In this document: positions 25,856 through 35,009 of the stretch, one piece after another
Numbering within the stretch: position 1 is the stretch's first letter
How the letters are laid out: every line of letters starts with the position of its first letter
Assembly (NCBI GenBank): GCA_942491555.1
Contig: CALOBN010000002.1
Coordinates: 310,001-374,000 of the forward strand
DNA length: 64,000 nt
Source of the DNA: Marinihelvus sp942491555
Lineage (GTDB): Bacteria; Pseudomonadota; Gammaproteobacteria; Xanthomonadales; SZUA-36
Reading direction: 5' to 3'
Notes under the pieces: generated by a model
The model's database searches: none
Told to the model about the DNA's origin: nothing
Seen by the model: the letters and a program-made list of their open reading frames with translations, nothing else
Translations under genes and position numbers: made by a program

Positions 25856-26563
25856 ATGACCGAACGTATATTGCTGGCAGATGACGATGACGAGCTGCGT
25901 GAGCTGCTCGGCGAGTATCTGCAGGGGGAAGGGTTCGAGGTGACCGGTGTTGCCGATGGTGAGGCGGCCCTGGACGCCGTCCAGCGGTGTGCTTCCAGTG
26001 ACCGGGCATTTGATGCCATGGTGCTGGATATCATGATGCCACGCATGAGTGGTACCGAGGTCCTTAAACAACTGCGCAGGGATTCGGCCTTACCCGTCAT
26101 CATGCTGACCGCACGCGGGGAAGAGCTGGACCGCATTGTTGGTCTCGAGTTGGGCGCAGATGATTACTTGCCCAAGCCATGTAATCCCCGCGAGCTTGTG
26201 GCCCGCCTGCGCGCTATTCTGCGGCGCAGCGGCTCCGCTTTGCCCAATGCGCCGCTGCATGTCGATGATCTCGAGTTGAACCCCGCCAGTCGCCAGCTCA
26301 GGGGCGGCCAGGGGTTGATTGAACTGACAAGCACCGAGTTCAGTCTCTTACAGCTCCTGCTGCGCAGGGCCGGTACAGTCGTGAGCAAACGGGACCTTTA
26401 TCGCGCAGCGCTGGGGCGCGAACCGGTGCGTTTTGACCGCAGTGTGGATATGCACCTGAGTAATCTGCGCCGTAAACTCGGTCCGGCACCTGCTGGCGGC
26501 GTGCGGATCGAGACCGTGCGGGGCCTTGGTTACCTGTATGTCCTGCCGGCGGAGCAGGGCTGA
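25856..26563 (+). CDS. cpxR: CpxR-like response regulator
   Basis: A 235-residue OmpR/PhoB-family regulator. The receiver domain has acidic residues DDDD at 9-12, phospho-acceptor Asp58 in MVLDIMMP, and conserved Lys in LPKPCNPRELVARL. The winged-helix domain (about 135-230) contains ELTSTEFSLLQLLL and FDRSVDMHLSNLRRKL. The runs MLTARGEELDRIVGLELGAD and DMHLSNLRRKL are almost those of E. coli CpxR, so orthology is likely. The ATG at 25856 has an AGGTGA site five bases upstream. It overlaps the sensor kinase gene by one base. Confidence 0.9.
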   Translation: MTERILLADDDDELRELLGEYLQGEGFEVTGVADGEAALDAVQRCASSDRAFDAMVLDIMMPRMSGTEVLKQLRRDSALPVIMLTARGEELDRIVGLELGADDYLPKPCNPRELVARLRAILRRSGSALPNAPLHVDDLELNPASRQLRGGQGLIELTSTEFSLLQLLLRRAGTVVSKRDLYRAALGREPVRFDRSVDMHLSNLRRKLGPAPAGGVRIETVRGLGYLYVLPAEQG

Positions 26564-27888
26564 TGCCGCGCCTGTTCTGGCGCCTGTTCCTGGCGCTGTG
26601 GTTGAGCATCATGGCCTTTGCGGTGATTACGGCCTGGGTCAGTGGCGTTGTCGCCCGCCAGAACATACCCGACTCGCCCGAAGTCGCCTTTGCGCGGAAC
26701 ATTGAAAAGGCCGAGCTTATGCTCGGGACTGCGTTGCGTCGTGGTGGCCCGCAGCGTGCGGAGCAGATTATTCAGGGCCTGCCGTGGCAGGTTCGTAACC
26801 AGGTTTATCTGTTCGATCCACAGGGGCAGGAAGTACTCGGTCGCCAGCGAATTCGACGCGCACTCGATTCGGAGGGCGCGCAAAAACGTCGCCGGACGCT
26901 TATTGATGGTCAGGGTCAGAGCTGGGAGTTTGTGGTCTTGCGGCGCCCGCCACCCTCCCGCTTGCTGGAGCCCGGCGGGCGCGGGGCCGCATGGCGTCTG
27001 CTGATTGCAGCACTGATCAGCGCCCTGGTGTCCTGGCTGCTGGCCCGTTCGCTGGTTCGTCCCCTGGAAGCGCTGGGCAAGACGAGTCGTCAGCTGTCCA
27101 CCGGTGACCTTGATGTGCGCGTTGCAGAGACAGTCAGCGCCCGGCGTGATGAATTTGGGGCCCTTGGGCGTGACCTCGATGCCATGGCCGAGCGCCTGGG
27201 AGAGGCGCAGAAATCCAGTCGCCGCCTGCTTCGCGATGTAAGCCATGAATTGCGTTCACCCCTGGCGCGGCAAAGGGTTGCCCTGGAGCTGGCGCGCGGG
27301 CGGGCAGGCGAGCTGATTCCTGCTGAGCTGGACCGCATTGAGCTGGAAAGCGAACGGCTGGAATCACTGGTGGACGAGGTGCTCAGTCTTTTACGCGAGA
27401 CATCCGGGTCGTCGCCGTTTGAGCCGGAACACTTCGATCTCGCCGAGTTGTTGTCTGATCTGGCCGGGCTGGTTGACTACGAGCTACCGGAACATGCACC
27501 ACCGGTATCGCGCCGCTTTAGCGGACCGCTGCCGGTGCTCGCCGACCGGGAGCTGCTCTGGCGGGCCCTTGAGAACCTTCTGCGCAATGCCTTGCTGCAT
27601 TCGGACCCAACAGCTTGCATTGAGCTGGAGGCCAGGCGCCTGCCGGGGACCGGTCAGATTGATTTGTGGGTAAAGGATCGAGGCCCTGGGGTGCCCGAGG
27701 CCCAGCTCGAGGCGATTTTTGATCCCTTCAGCCGGGTTGAAGATGCCCGCGACCGCTCCAGCGGCGGGCACGGTCTTGGTCTGGCGATCGCCGCTGCAGC
27801 AGTGCGTCGTCACCAGGGTTTAATAAGCGCCCGCAACCGCTCTGGCGGCGGACTGGAAATGCATCTGGTTTTGCCAATCGGAGAATGA
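26563..27888 (+). CDS. cpxA: CpxA-like sensor histidine kinase
   Basis: A 441-residue membrane sensor. Transmembrane helices are at about residues 8-28 and 144-163, flanking a periplasmic domain of about 115 residues. Next come a HAMP domain (about 165-220), the phospho-acceptor His in VSHELRSPLARQRVALE (about 226-245), an N-box LENLLRNALLHS, and the G-boxes DRGPGVPEAQL and GGHGLGLAIAA. With the cpxR-like gene and divergent cpxP-like gene it forms a CpxPRA envelope-stress module that senses misfolded periplasmic proteins. It converges with epmA. Confidence 0.88.
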   Translation: MPRLFWRLFLALWLSIMAFAVITAWVSGVVARQNIPDSPEVAFARNIEKAELMLGTALRRGGPQRAEQIIQGLPWQVRNQVYLFDPQGQEVLGRQRIRRALDSEGAQKRRRTLIDGQGQSWEFVVLRRPPPSRLLEPGGRGAAWRLLIAALISALVSWLLARSLVRPLEALGKTSRQLSTGDLDVRVAETVSARRDEFGALGRDLDAMAERLGEAQKSSRRLLRDVSHELRSPLARQRVALELARGRAGELIPAELDRIELESERLESLVDEVLSLLRETSGSSPFEPEHFDLAELLSDLAGLVDYELPEHAPPVSRRFSGPLPVLADRELLWRALENLLRNALLHSDPTACIELEARRLPGTGQIDLWVKDRGPGVPEAQLEAIFDPFSRVEDARDRSSGGHGLGLAIAAAAVRRHQGLISARNRSGGGLEMHLVLPIGE

Positions 27889-27901
27889 TTGACCGGGCAG
27901 C

Positions 27902-28858
27902 TCAGGCCAGCGCCCAGGGAAGTGCGATGCGTTGGCGGATATCGCTGCTGTCCGTCAAACCTGCCAGCAAGCGGTCCACACCCAGGGCAACCCCGGTGCA
28001 GCGTGGCAGACCCATCTCGAGCGCGGCTAACAGGCGTTCATCCAGAGGCACTGCGTTCAGGCCGGCCGCACGCCGTTTTTGATTCTCTTCCTCAAATCGC
28101 CCGCGCTGCTGCTCAGCATCGGTCAGCTCCTGGTAGCCGTTGGCCAGTTCAACGGGCCCTAAAAATGCTTCGAAGCGCTCTGCCAGCCGGTCATCCGCTG
28201 CATGAAGTTGAGCCAGGGCGGCCTGGGAGGCAGGGTAGAGGGACACCAGGGTCAGCGTCTGCGAATCCATGGATGGTTGAATTTCATGCGAAACCAGAAC
28301 ATCCAGCAGCGCATCCCGGTCAAACGACGCAGCATTCTGCAGCCCTATACCGTATTGGTCGATCGCATTGAGCAGTTCATGGCGTTTTGCCAGAAGCGGG
28401 TCCAGGTCCAGCGCGTCCCGGAACCAGTCGCGGTAACTGACTGCTTTCACCTGCCACTGTTTGCCAAACGCGGCGCCGCAATAATTAACCAGCTCGGCGA
28501 GCTCGGACATCAGGTCCGTGTAATTCCAGCCCACTCGATACCATTCGAGCATGGTGAACTCGGGGTTGTGCCATGACCCGGCCTCGCCGGCACGGAAAAC
28601 ACGGCCAAGCTCGTAACAGTCGCCCAGGCCATCGGCGATCAGGCGCTTAATTGCATATTCCGGCGATGTGCGCAGCCAGCGTCCGCAGCGGGTTTCGAAC
28701 TGGTTGATGCCGGGGTCCGAATTACCCGCGCTGGAAAGCACCGGTGTTTCCAGTTCCAGTACAGCGCGTTCGGCGAAAAACCCGCGCAGGAGTGCCAGGA
28801 GCCGGGCGCGCTGCACAAACCCTTCAAGCCGCGTCTGCGGCGGCGACTCAGTCGGCAT
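27902..28858 (-). CDS. epmA: Elongation factor P lysine ligase EpmA (PoxA/GenX)
   Basis: A 318-residue class II lysyl-tRNA-synthetase-like catalytic core without an anticodon-binding domain, the hallmark of EpmA, which attaches beta-lysine to EF-P. Motif 2 is FRAGEAGSWHNPEFTMLEWY, with GYQELTDAEQQ and motif 3 GLPRCTGVALGVDRLL. Length agrees with the family (about 325). It overlaps the 3-prime end of ppx by 11 bases on the same strand, so it is in the ppk-ppx operon. The partner genes epmB and efp are not in the window. Confidence 0.93.
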   Translation of the reverse strand: MPTESPPQTRLEGFVQRARLLALLRGFFAERAVLELETPVLSSAGNSDPGINQFETRCGRWLRTSPEYAIKRLIADGLGDCYELGRVFRAGEAGSWHNPEFTMLEWYRVGWNYTDLMSELAELVNYCGAAFGKQWQVKAVSYRDWFRDALDLDPLLAKRHELLNAIDQYGIGLQNAASFDRDALLDVLVSHEIQPSMDSQTLTLVSLYPASQAALAQLHAADDRLAERFEAFLGPVELANGYQELTDAEQQRGRFEEENQKRRAAGLNAVPLDERLLAALEMGLPRCTGVALGVDRLLAGLTDSSDIRQRIALPWALA

Positions 28859-30380
28859 CAGTGCTCAGATCCAGGTCCAGGGTCAGCCCGGTGATGCGCA
28901 GCTGGCCGCGCTCAGTTTCAAGGTCGGCGACGGTCAGCGGATGAGCCATGGCCCAGGCGGCATCCAGGTGCAATATCGCAAGGTGGCCGTCACGCACCAG
29001 GCTCAGTTCGGGCACTGCACTGTCATCGCGTGTGCGGCAGAACACAATTGCCAGGCGCAGGCACATCAGCAGCAGCCGCAACGGCTCATGAAGTCGTGTT
29101 GGGAGGTTGGCGGCATAGCCCTCGGGAATTTCCCGCCGGTGATAGCGCACCAGGTTGGCCAGAAAGGCCTGTTCCTGCTGCGAGAAGCCGGACATGTCCG
29201 ACTCTTCCACCAGGTAGCCGGAGTGGCGCTGATAGTGACTGTGGGAAATACTCAGTCCGACTTCATGAAGATCTGCGGCCCAGGTAAGCAGCTGACCATG
29301 GGTCTTGGGTCGCAAGTCCTGCTGGCCGATCTGCTTGAACAGGGTTTCTGCAACTTTCTTGACCCGCGCAGCCTGATCCTCATTAACGCCATAGCGGGCT
29401 TTAAAGGCCTCTACCGTGGTAGTGCGCGGGTCGCGAAGTTCCAGGCGCCCCAACAGGTCGTACAGGAGCCCCTCGCGCAGTGCGTAAGGTGAGATCTTGA
29501 GTTCCTCGATATCCAGTGCCTCGAAACAGGCGCAAAGGATGACGAGGCCGCCAACAAAAACCTCATGGCGGCGATCTGAAAGACCAGGCAGGTTGACATC
29601 CTCGATCCTGTCGAATGCGAGTACATCTTCACGAAGTTTTTCCAGTGCGCTGCGCGTAATCCGCTCTTCGGAATAGCCGCGCTGTGCGCAGATGGCGGCT
29701 GCGGCCCGCACGGTTCCGGAAGATCCGATGGCTGTCTGCCAGCCCAGCTTACGATAGCGCAGCTGCAGTTCCTGCATTTCGGCCATCACCGCACGCTGGC
29801 CTTTTTCGAACCTGCGCCGCGAGATTTTGCCTTTACCAAAATACCACTTTGTGGCCGAGACACAGCCAAATTGCAGGCTTTGCAGTTCAAGTGGCTTTTG
29901 TCCCTCACCGATGACCAATTCGGTGCTGCCACCCCCGATATCGATGACCAGGCGTCGCTCATCATGTCCTGCCACGCCCTGGGACACGCCCAGGTAAACC
30001 AGCCGGGCTTCTTCGCGGCCGGCAATAATGTCCACCGGGCAACCGAGGGCGGTTTCGGAAATCATCAGAAACGCATTGGCATTGCGCATGCGTCGCAGGC
30101 TCTGGGTGCCGACCGCGCGGATATTTTCGTTGGGTATACCGCGCAGTCTTTGGCCGAAGCGGGCCAGACATTCCAGCGCCCGTTCCTGCACCTCGAGATC
30201 CAGATAACCGTTCGCATCGAGACCGCCGGCAAGGCGCACCATTTCACGTATGCGGTCGATATAGCGCAATTCGCCGTGCTCGCGGCGGGCAACAACCAGG
30301 TGAAAGCTGTTGCTGCCAAGGTCTACCGCGGCAAAGGTCTCGTCCGTTTCCGCAAATTCGGTGGGTGCAGTACTGGCCAT
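28848..30380 (-). CDS. ppx: Exopolyphosphatase / pppGpp phosphatase Ppx/GppA
   Basis: A 510-residue protein: N-terminal ASKHA phosphatase fold (AVDLGSNSFHLVVAR at about residues 18-32; VIDIGGGSTELVIG at about 146-159) and a C-terminal HD-like domain (about 320-490, HEVGLSISHSHYQRHSGYL). Length and landmarks match E. coli Ppx (513 aa). It removes terminal phosphates from polyphosphate and may also hydrolyse pppGpp. It follows ppk directly, the AAGGA ribosome site overlapping the ppk stop, so synthesis and breakdown of polyphosphate are co-expressed. Confidence 0.94.
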   Translation of the reverse strand: MASTAPTEFAETDETFAAVDLGSNSFHLVVARREHGELRYIDRIREMVRLAGGLDANGYLDLEVQERALECLARFGQRLRGIPNENIRAVGTQSLRRMRNANAFLMISETALGCPVDIIAGREEARLVYLGVSQGVAGHDERRLVIDIGGGSTELVIGEGQKPLELQSLQFGCVSATKWYFGKGKISRRRFEKGQRAVMAEMQELQLRYRKLGWQTAIGSSGTVRAAAAICAQRGYSEERITRSALEKLREDVLAFDRIEDVNLPGLSDRRHEVFVGGLVILCACFEALDIEELKISPYALREGLLYDLLGRLELRDPRTTTVEAFKARYGVNEDQAARVKKVAETLFKQIGQQDLRPKTHGQLLTWAADLHEVGLSISHSHYQRHSGYLVEESDMSGFSQQEQAFLANLVRYHRREIPEGYAANLPTRLHEPLRLLLMCLRLAIVFCRTRDDSAVPELSLVRDGHLAILHLDAAWAMAHPLTVADLETERGQLRITGLTLDLDLSTDAD

Positions 30381-30393
30381 TAAGTGGGGGTCC

Positions 30394-32529
30394 TTACGAC
30401 TTGTTGATCTCTTTGCGAATCCGGTCCTGCGGGTGGCGCGCCTTCAGCGGCCAGTCGGCGGGGGTGCGGAGATAGGTCCCGTCAGGCTGCATTTCCCAGG
30501 CCTCGGTGCGCTTCTCCCAGAACACTTCAATACTCTCGCGCTCGACCCGGCCGCGGGCCTGCGGATCCAGTACGGGAAACGCCAGCTCAATGCGCTGGAA
30601 CAGGTTGCGCTCCATCCAGTCGGCGCTGGAGCACCAGACTTCCGGCTGGCCATTGTTTTCAAAACGATAAACGCGCGAATGCTCGAGAAAACGGCCAATC
30701 ACGGAGCGCACGCGGATGGTTTCCGAAACGCCGGCAATGCCTGGTCGCAAGCAGCAGATCCCCCTGATGACCAGGCGGATCGGCACACCCGCTTTGGACG
30801 CTGTATACAGCGCGCGAATGATTTTTCCCTCGGTCAGGGAGTTGAGCTTTACGTCAATACCGCTGGGCAGGCCGGCTTTGGCATTGTCGGTCTCTCGGGC
30901 GATTTTTTTAAGCAATTGCTTGTGCAGGGTGAACGGTGAATTAAGACACTGTTTCATCTCCAGCACCTTGCCGAGACCGGAGAGTTGCTGGAAAAGCTTC
31001 TGGACGTCCTCGCCAATTTCCTCATGGCAGGTAAGCAGCCCAAAATCGGTATACAGCTTGGCAGTACCCGAGTGGTAATTGCCGGTCCCGAGATGCACAT
31101 ACCGACGGATACGCCCCCGCTCACGGCGCACAATCATCAGCATTTTGGCGTGCGTCTTGTGGCCCACGATGCCATAGACCACCTGCACACCCGCCTCCTG
31201 CAAACGGGTTGCAAGGTTGATGTTGACGTCCTCATCGAAGCGGGCCCGCAGCTCGACCACTGCGGTCACATCTTTACCTGCCCGCGCCGCCTCAACCAGG
31301 TGATAAACCACCTGGGAATCAATCCCGGTCCGGTAAAGCGTTTGCTTGATGGCGAGCACCTTGGGGTCCGTTGCCGCCTGGCTCAATAATTCCAGGAGCG
31401 GAGCAAAACTTTCATAGGGATGATGCAGCAACAGGTCACGACGCCTGATCTCGGGAAACAGGCGTGTCTTGCCGGCCAATGAACGCGGAATCTGCTGTTC
31501 AAACGTCGGGTAACAAAGGTCGGGGCGGTCGAGCTGGTCGATGATCTCGGTAACACGGTGCAGGTTGACCGGGCCATTGCAGTAATACACATCCTCCGGC
31601 TGGAGGTTAAAGCGGACGCTGAGAAATTTCTCTACCGAGGCCGGACAACCTTCGTGGACCTCCAGGCGAACGGCCTCGGCGTAGCCGCGCTCCATCAACT
31701 CGCGTTGCAGCGCCCGGGCCAGGTCCTCGATTTCTTCCTCATCAACCAGCAGCTCCGAGTCCCGGGTTACGCGAAACTGGTGGCTGCCGACAATCTCCAT
31801 GCCGGGAAACAACTCGGCCATAAAGGCCTGCAAAACGGTTGAAAGGAACACAAAATCATTGGGGCCCCTGGTGTAGGACGCCGGAATACGAATCAGCCGT
31901 GACAGGGAGCGCGGCGCGCGCACCAGGGCCATGGAGCCTTCGCGCCCAAACGCGTCCTGGCCACGTAATTCGACCAGGAAATTCAGGCTCTTGGTCAGGA
32001 TGCGTGGAAACGGATGTGCCGGATCAAGCCCCAGCGGGCTGAGAATGGGCAACAGTTCACGTTGAAAATAGCGATGCAACCAGCGCCGCTGACGCTCTGT
32101 CCAGTTGGCATGCTCAAGCAGCCGGATACCCTCACCTTCCAGCGCGGGCAGGAGTTCGGTTTCGTGGCAGCGATACTGCTCTTCGGACAGCTTGAGGGCA
32201 GACTCGCGAATCAATGCCAGCAGATTCAGCGGCGTGATCCCGTCCGGGCCGGGGCTGGCGGCACCGTGCTGGATGCGTTGTTTCAGGGCGGCGACGCGAA
32301 CTTCAAAGAACTCATCAAGCAGAACACGCGAGATACTCAGGAATCTTAAGCGTTCCAGCAGGGGCTGACGCTCATCATGAGCCATGGCCAGAACCCGGCG
32401 CTGAAATTGCAACAGACTCAGTTCGCGATTCACGTACAAACGTGGATCACGAAAATTTTGCGGTGGATCGGACCTCAAGGCGTCGGCAAACGCGCTTCCC
32501 TGGGTAATCGGCACAACATTAGCTTCCAT
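30394..32529 (-). CDS. ppk: Polyphosphate kinase Ppk1
   Basis: A 711-residue Ppk1, reversibly making polyphosphate from ATP. N-terminal domain VNRELSLLQFQRRVLAMA, then RIPASYTR and VELRARFDEDVNINLATRLQ. The catalytic His lies in YVHLGTGNYHSGTAKLYTDF, and the second conserved His domain is in YRFENNGQPEVWCSSADWMERN. I chose the ATG at 32529: a TATAAT -10 at 32542-32537 would start RNA almost on that codon (leaderless). The frame also allows ATG at 32565, which would lie upstream of that transcript start. It is first gene of ppk-ppx-epmA, directly downstream of pstS on the same strand. Confidence 0.93.
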   Translation of the reverse strand: MEANVVPITQGSAFADALRSDPPQNFRDPRLYVNRELSLLQFQRRVLAMAHDERQPLLERLRFLSISRVLLDEFFEVRVAALKQRIQHGAASPGPDGITPLNLLALIRESALKLSEEQYRCHETELLPALEGEGIRLLEHANWTERQRRWLHRYFQRELLPILSPLGLDPAHPFPRILTKSLNFLVELRGQDAFGREGSMALVRAPRSLSRLIRIPASYTRGPNDFVFLSTVLQAFMAELFPGMEIVGSHQFRVTRDSELLVDEEEIEDLARALQRELMERGYAEAVRLEVHEGCPASVEKFLSVRFNLQPEDVYYCNGPVNLHRVTEIIDQLDRPDLCYPTFEQQIPRSLAGKTRLFPEIRRRDLLLHHPYESFAPLLELLSQAATDPKVLAIKQTLYRTGIDSQVVYHLVEAARAGKDVTAVVELRARFDEDVNINLATRLQEAGVQVVYGIVGHKTHAKMLMIVRRERGRIRRYVHLGTGNYHSGTAKLYTDFGLLTCHEEIGEDVQKLFQQLSGLGKVLEMKQCLNSPFTLHKQLLKKIARETDNAKAGLPSGIDVKLNSLTEGKIIRALYTASKAGVPIRLVIRGICCLRPGIAGVSETIRVRSVIGRFLEHSRVYRFENNGQPEVWCSSADWMERNLFQRIELAFPVLDPQARGRVERESIEVFWEKRTEAWEMQPDGTYLRTPADWPLKARHPQDRIRKEINKS

Positions 32530-32536
32530 TGTCGGG

Positions 32537-32542
32537 ATTATA
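32537..32542 (-). promoter_or_regulatory. -10 element of ppk
   Basis: A perfect TATAAT on the minus strand, seven bases before the ATG at 32529. There is no convincing -35 or Pho box at the expected distance, and pstS read-through may also drive ppk. Confidence 0.4.
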
Positions 32543-32601
32543 GGCCGCGAGGATGTCGCTTTCATGAAACGCGAACGCTGACAGCTTATGCAGGGCCGGG
32601 T

Positions 32602-33600
32602 TTATTCGGATGGGATAGCGGCGGGCACTTCCAGTCGTGCCCGTTCACGGGCTGCTACATTGGCCGGGAAAGGAACGTAACCGTCGCGCACCACAACAGC
32701 CTGACCTTCGCGGGATAGTGTCATGCGCACAAATTCACGAATCATGGGCGTCATCGGACCTTCGGGCGGCTTATTCACGTACAGGTATAGAAAACGCGAC
32801 ATGGGGTAGGCGCCGGCGATTGCATTTTCCATGTCGGGCGCGACGAATGGCCCACCGGCCTCACGTGCGATGGGTACCGCCCGGACAGATGAGGTCGAAT
32901 AGCCCATTCCCGAGTAGCCAATACCATTAAGGGATGTGGCCACGGACTGCACCACGGAAGCAGAACCGGGTTGTTCATTGACCGTGCTGCGAAAATCGCC
33001 GCGACACAGCGCACGTTCCTTGAAGTGTCCATAGGTACCCGAGACCGAATTGCGTCCATAGAGCTGGATTTCACGCGTCGTCCAGCTACCGTCGAGCCCC
33101 AGCTGACCCCACACGTCAATATCCATGGCACCCGGGCAATTGCGCGTGGCCGAGAAAATGCCGTCGAGCTGGGTCAGGGTCAGGCCTTCAATCGGGTTGT
33201 CTTTGTGAACGAACACGGACAGGGCATCTACAGCGACCGCGAACAGCATCGGTTTATAGCCGTAGCGGTTTTCAAAGGCCTCTATTTCCTGGTCGCGCAT
33301 CAGGCGGCTCATCGGGCCGATGTTCGCCGTGCCCTCGATAAGCGCTGTTGGCGCTGTGGAGGATCCCGAGGCCTGGATCTGCACGGTTACATTCGGATAA
33401 AAGCGGCGGAATTCCTGCGACCACAGCGTCATAAGGTTGGCCAGCGTATCGGAGCCTGCGCTTGAGAGCGTGCCGCTGATGCCACTGACTTTCTGGTACT
33501 CGGGCAGCTCCGGGTCGACCTTTGCCTGGGCCTGGCTGACATCCGGCCGGCCCAGTGCGAGGCAGGTCAGAGCAGCCATCAGGAGAGAAATTCGCTTCAT
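32602..33600 (-). CDS. pstS: Phosphate-binding protein PstS family
   Basis: A 332-residue periplasmic binding protein with a signal peptide (about residues 1-24, ending SQA-QA). Phosphate-contacting loops typical of the PstS superfamily are visible: SAGSDTLANLMTLW (about 48-61), ASGSSTAPTALIEG (about 77-90) and GRNSVSGTYGHFKE (about 180-193). It should deliver phosphate to PstCAB, encoded 20 kb away. It stands alone, with its own Pho box, between phoR and ppk. The C-terminal half is shorter than in E. coli PstS (346 aa) but the fold appears complete. Confidence 0.9.
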   Translation of the reverse strand: MKRISLLMAALTCLALGRPDVSQAQAKVDPELPEYQKVSGISGTLSSAGSDTLANLMTLWSQEFRRFYPNVTVQIQASGSSTAPTALIEGTANIGPMSRLMRDQEIEAFENRYGYKPMLFAVAVDALSVFVHKDNPIEGLTLTQLDGIFSATRNCPGAMDIDVWGQLGLDGSWTTREIQLYGRNSVSGTYGHFKERALCRGDFRSTVNEQPGSASVVQSVATSLNGIGYSGMGYSTSSVRAVPIAREAGGPFVAPDMENAIAGAYPMSRFLYLYVNKPPEGPMTPMIREFVRMTLSREGQAVVVRDGYVPFPANVAARERARLEVPAAIPSE

Positions 33601-33663
33601 TGCAGATCCTTGTTATTTCGGCCGGCGCGGGCGCCCGCCGATGATTTTTCAGCGACGGCTCCC

Positions 33664-33698
33664 AGTATAACGGATGCCTTGTGACGGTTATTTGACCG
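33664..33698 (-). promoter_or_regulatory. PhoB box and -10 for pstS
   Basis: On the minus strand: CGGTCAA (33698-33692), ATAA, CCGTCAC (33687-33681), 11-bp period. After 11 bases comes TATACT (33669-33664). The box overlaps the phoR stop codon (33688-33690). RNA would start near 33656, about 56 bases before pstS. Confidence 0.82.
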
Positions 33699-35001
33699 CG
33701 CTGAGCGTTGGCGTTTCCGCAGCCAGTCGGCGTTCCGCGGGAAAGATGCACGAAAAAGTACTGCCTTCGCCAAGTTCACTTTCAATTTCCAGCCGGGCAC
33801 CATGCGCGTTCAGTACATGCTTGACGATGGACAGCCCCAGTCCCGTCCCGCCTGTGTGCCGGGAGCGGTCCGAGCCTACCCGGTAAAAGCGTTCCGTGAG
33901 GCGGGGGATGTCGCGCTTGGGAATGCCGATGCCGCTATCCTTCACGCTGAAAACCAGCCCGTCCTGAGTCGCGCGCCAGCCAATATCAATGACGCCATCC
34001 CTGGGCGTGTAATGAATGGCATTGCTGATCAGATTACGAAATGCACTTTCCAGGTCTTTGCTGTTACCCACCAGGTCGAGGCCTGACTCACAGCGCACCT
34101 TCAACTTGTGGTTCCCCTGGCTGATTTCCTCGGCTTGTTCGCGCAATTGCATCATCACGGCACAAACGTTCACCCGTTCATGGGATTCGGGCTTGGACTC
34201 GGACTGCAGCCGGGACAGTTCCAGCAGGTCATTCAACAGGGCCTGCATCTGCCAGGCCTGCTCCTGCATGCGCTCTATAGCCGGGGCAATTTCGTCATCT
34301 GCCTGGTCGCGCAGAGACTCAAGGTAGCCAAACAGCACCGTTAAGGGCGTGCGAAGCTCATGGGATACATTCGCCACGAAATCCCGCCGGACCCGTTCCA
34401 GGTTGTGCAGGTCAGTAATATCCCGAAGAATAAGCAAGCGCTGATCCTTGCGAAGCCGGACGGCACTGGCGCTGATACGCCGGTTGCCATCCATTGGTGC
34501 CGCCATTTCGAAATGACTCTCGACCTGCTCCTCGACAGAAATCCAATCGGCAAAGTCCGGGTCGCGCAGCAGGTTAGTGACCGGCTGGCCGATATCTTCC
34601 GGGCTGCGCAAACCCAGCAGCCGGCGTGCTGATTCATTGAACCAGGTGATGCAGTCGTTTTCGTCAAGCACCAGGGTGCCGTCCGGAAAGGCGTCGGTCA
34701 TGCTGCGAAAGTCTCTGATAATGGATTGGTTTTGCTCATGTTGTTTCCGGTTGCGTTTCTGCAGGCGATGTGTGCTTTCGAAGATATCTGACCAGACACC
34801 AAAGCTTTGCGGTGGATCCGATTCCTTGCTGTCCAGCCAGCGCAACAACCTGACCATATTGAACAACAGCCAGCCACCATAAAGCAGGGCGCCGGCAAGA
34901 AGCAGCCACTCCAGGTGGCCAATGGCCAGACCAATGGCGCACAGCACCGCCGCCAGCGTAAGCGTGTACAGCAGGTGGCGCCGCCAGGACCGCTCGAGCA
35001 T
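33688..35001 (-). CDS. phoR: Phosphate regulon sensor kinase PhoR
   Basis: A 437-residue kinase, close to E. coli PhoR (431). Two membrane helices (about residues 10-28 and 33-50), a charged linker, a PAS domain (about 95-190; GTLVLDENDCITWFNESARR), phospho-acceptor His in VANVSHELRTPLTVLFGYLE (about 212), N-box FRNLISNAIHYTPRDG, and G-boxes DSGIGIPKRDIPRL and GTGLGLSIVKHVL. It phosphorylates PhoB when phosphate is low, under control of PstSCAB-PhoU. The ATG at 35001 has GAAGGG five bases upstream and lies eight bases after phoB; the frame continues upstream into phoB without a better site. Confidence 0.95.
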   Translation of the reverse strand: MLERSWRRHLLYTLTLAAVLCAIGLAIGHLEWLLLAGALLYGGWLLFNMVRLLRWLDSKESDPPQSFGVWSDIFESTHRLQKRNRKQHEQNQSIIRDFRSMTDAFPDGTLVLDENDCITWFNESARRLLGLRSPEDIGQPVTNLLRDPDFADWISVEEQVESHFEMAAPMDGNRRISASAVRLRKDQRLLILRDITDLHNLERVRRDFVANVSHELRTPLTVLFGYLESLRDQADDEIAPAIERMQEQAWQMQALLNDLLELSRLQSESKPESHERVNVCAVMMQLREQAEEISQGNHKLKVRCESGLDLVGNSKDLESAFRNLISNAIHYTPRDGVIDIGWRATQDGLVFSVKDSGIGIPKRDIPRLTERFYRVGSDRSRHTGGTGLGLSIVKHVLNAHGARLEIESELGEGSTFSCIFPAERRLAAETPTLSAVK

Positions 35002-35009
35002 AAAGCCCT

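Noticed and set aside
32566..32590. CTGTCAG heptamer upstream of ppk as a Pho box
   Set aside because: The second heptamer at the 11-bp distance (CGCGTTT) does not match and the distance to the TATAAT is wrong.
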